Assembly: GCA_937914895.1 (NCBI GenBank)
Contig: CALGIL010000466.1
Location: 1 to 5,449 of the forward strand
Length of the DNA: 5,449 nucleotides
Source of the DNA: an uncultured Angelakisella sp.
GTDB lineage: Bacteria > Bacillota > Clostridia > Oscillospirales > Ruminococcaceae
Reading direction: 5' to 3'
Positions 5,419 to 5,449 of this stretch are shown piece after piece. Position 1 is the stretch's first letter, and each line of letters starts with the position of its first letter. The notes beneath the pieces were generated by a model. It was not told the origin of the DNA, made no database searches, and was given only the letters and a program-made list of their open reading frames with translations. Made by a program: the position numbers and the translations under genes.

Positions 5419-5449
5419 TGGAATTCGGCAATGTGACGTGATGGATATG
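5361..5449. repeat. Perfect 30-bp inverted repeat at the window end
   Basis: The left arm (5361-5390) and right arm (5420-5449) are exact reverse complements over 30 bases. Past one T-T mismatch (5391/5419), five more pairs form (AAAAC 5392-5396 with GTTTT 5414-5418). The result is a 36-position stem with a 17-base loop at 5397-5413. The left arm is part of the A-like relic and carries its deletion junction, so the right arm is a reversed copy of that relic and not an independent element. The right arm runs to the final base, so the true length is unknown. The arms have no T-run of terminator type, and no transposase is nearby. Confidence 0.95.

Noticed and set aside
5361..5449. Inverted repeat as a transposon end, MITE or intrinsic terminator
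   Set aside because: The arms consist of decayed lipoprotein-gene sequence and its reverse copy, there is no transposase or visible target duplication, and no T-run follows a stem of terminator length.

Overview
The window looks like chromosomal DNA from a moderately GC-rich Gram-positive bacterium. A Clostridia of the Oscillospiraceae type is my best guess. That rests on lipoprotein signal peptides followed by Pro/Ser/Gly-rich linkers, strong AGGAG/GGAGG ribosome binding sites, two GTG starts and compact clusters of accessory lipoproteins. There are no rRNA, tRNA or housekeeping genes to fix the taxonomy, so this is inference.

Layout: one gene on the minus strand (103-1332) encodes a lipoprotein with seven RCC1-like repeat units. 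A 530-bp divergent intergenic region (1333-1862) separates it from four plus-strand genes. These are a small unknown lipoprotein A (1863-2525), a second unknown lipoprotein B (2601-3257), a lipoprotein with TolB/PD40-type beta-propeller motifs (GTG start, 3341-4540), and a small lipoprotein D (GTG start, 4676-5308) that is a diverged paralog of A. All five predicted proteins carry an N-terminal lipobox cysteine, so the whole window is a block of predicted surface-anchored proteins. No enzyme, transporter or regulator is visible, and their joint function cannot be read from the sequence.

The most informative part is the right end. Immediately after D, starting within its stop codon, lies a relic of the 3' end of an A-like gene. 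It aligns to A at 42 of 48 positions, and all six differences are transitions. It has lost about 60 bp, and its original stop is out of frame. The homology resumes across the old stop codon and into the downstream flank. This indicates a tandem array of related lipoprotein genes that has been reshaped by duplication and deletion. The last 89 bases form a perfect 30-bp inverted repeat, extendable to 36 bp with one mismatch, that ends exactly at the window edge. It is either a real fold-back duplication or an assembly/library artefact.

The genes are spaced by 75, 83 and 135 bp. A plausible extended -10 promoter precedes B, so the plus-strand genes may be only partly co-transcribed. I see no mobile element genes, CRISPR array or RNA gene.
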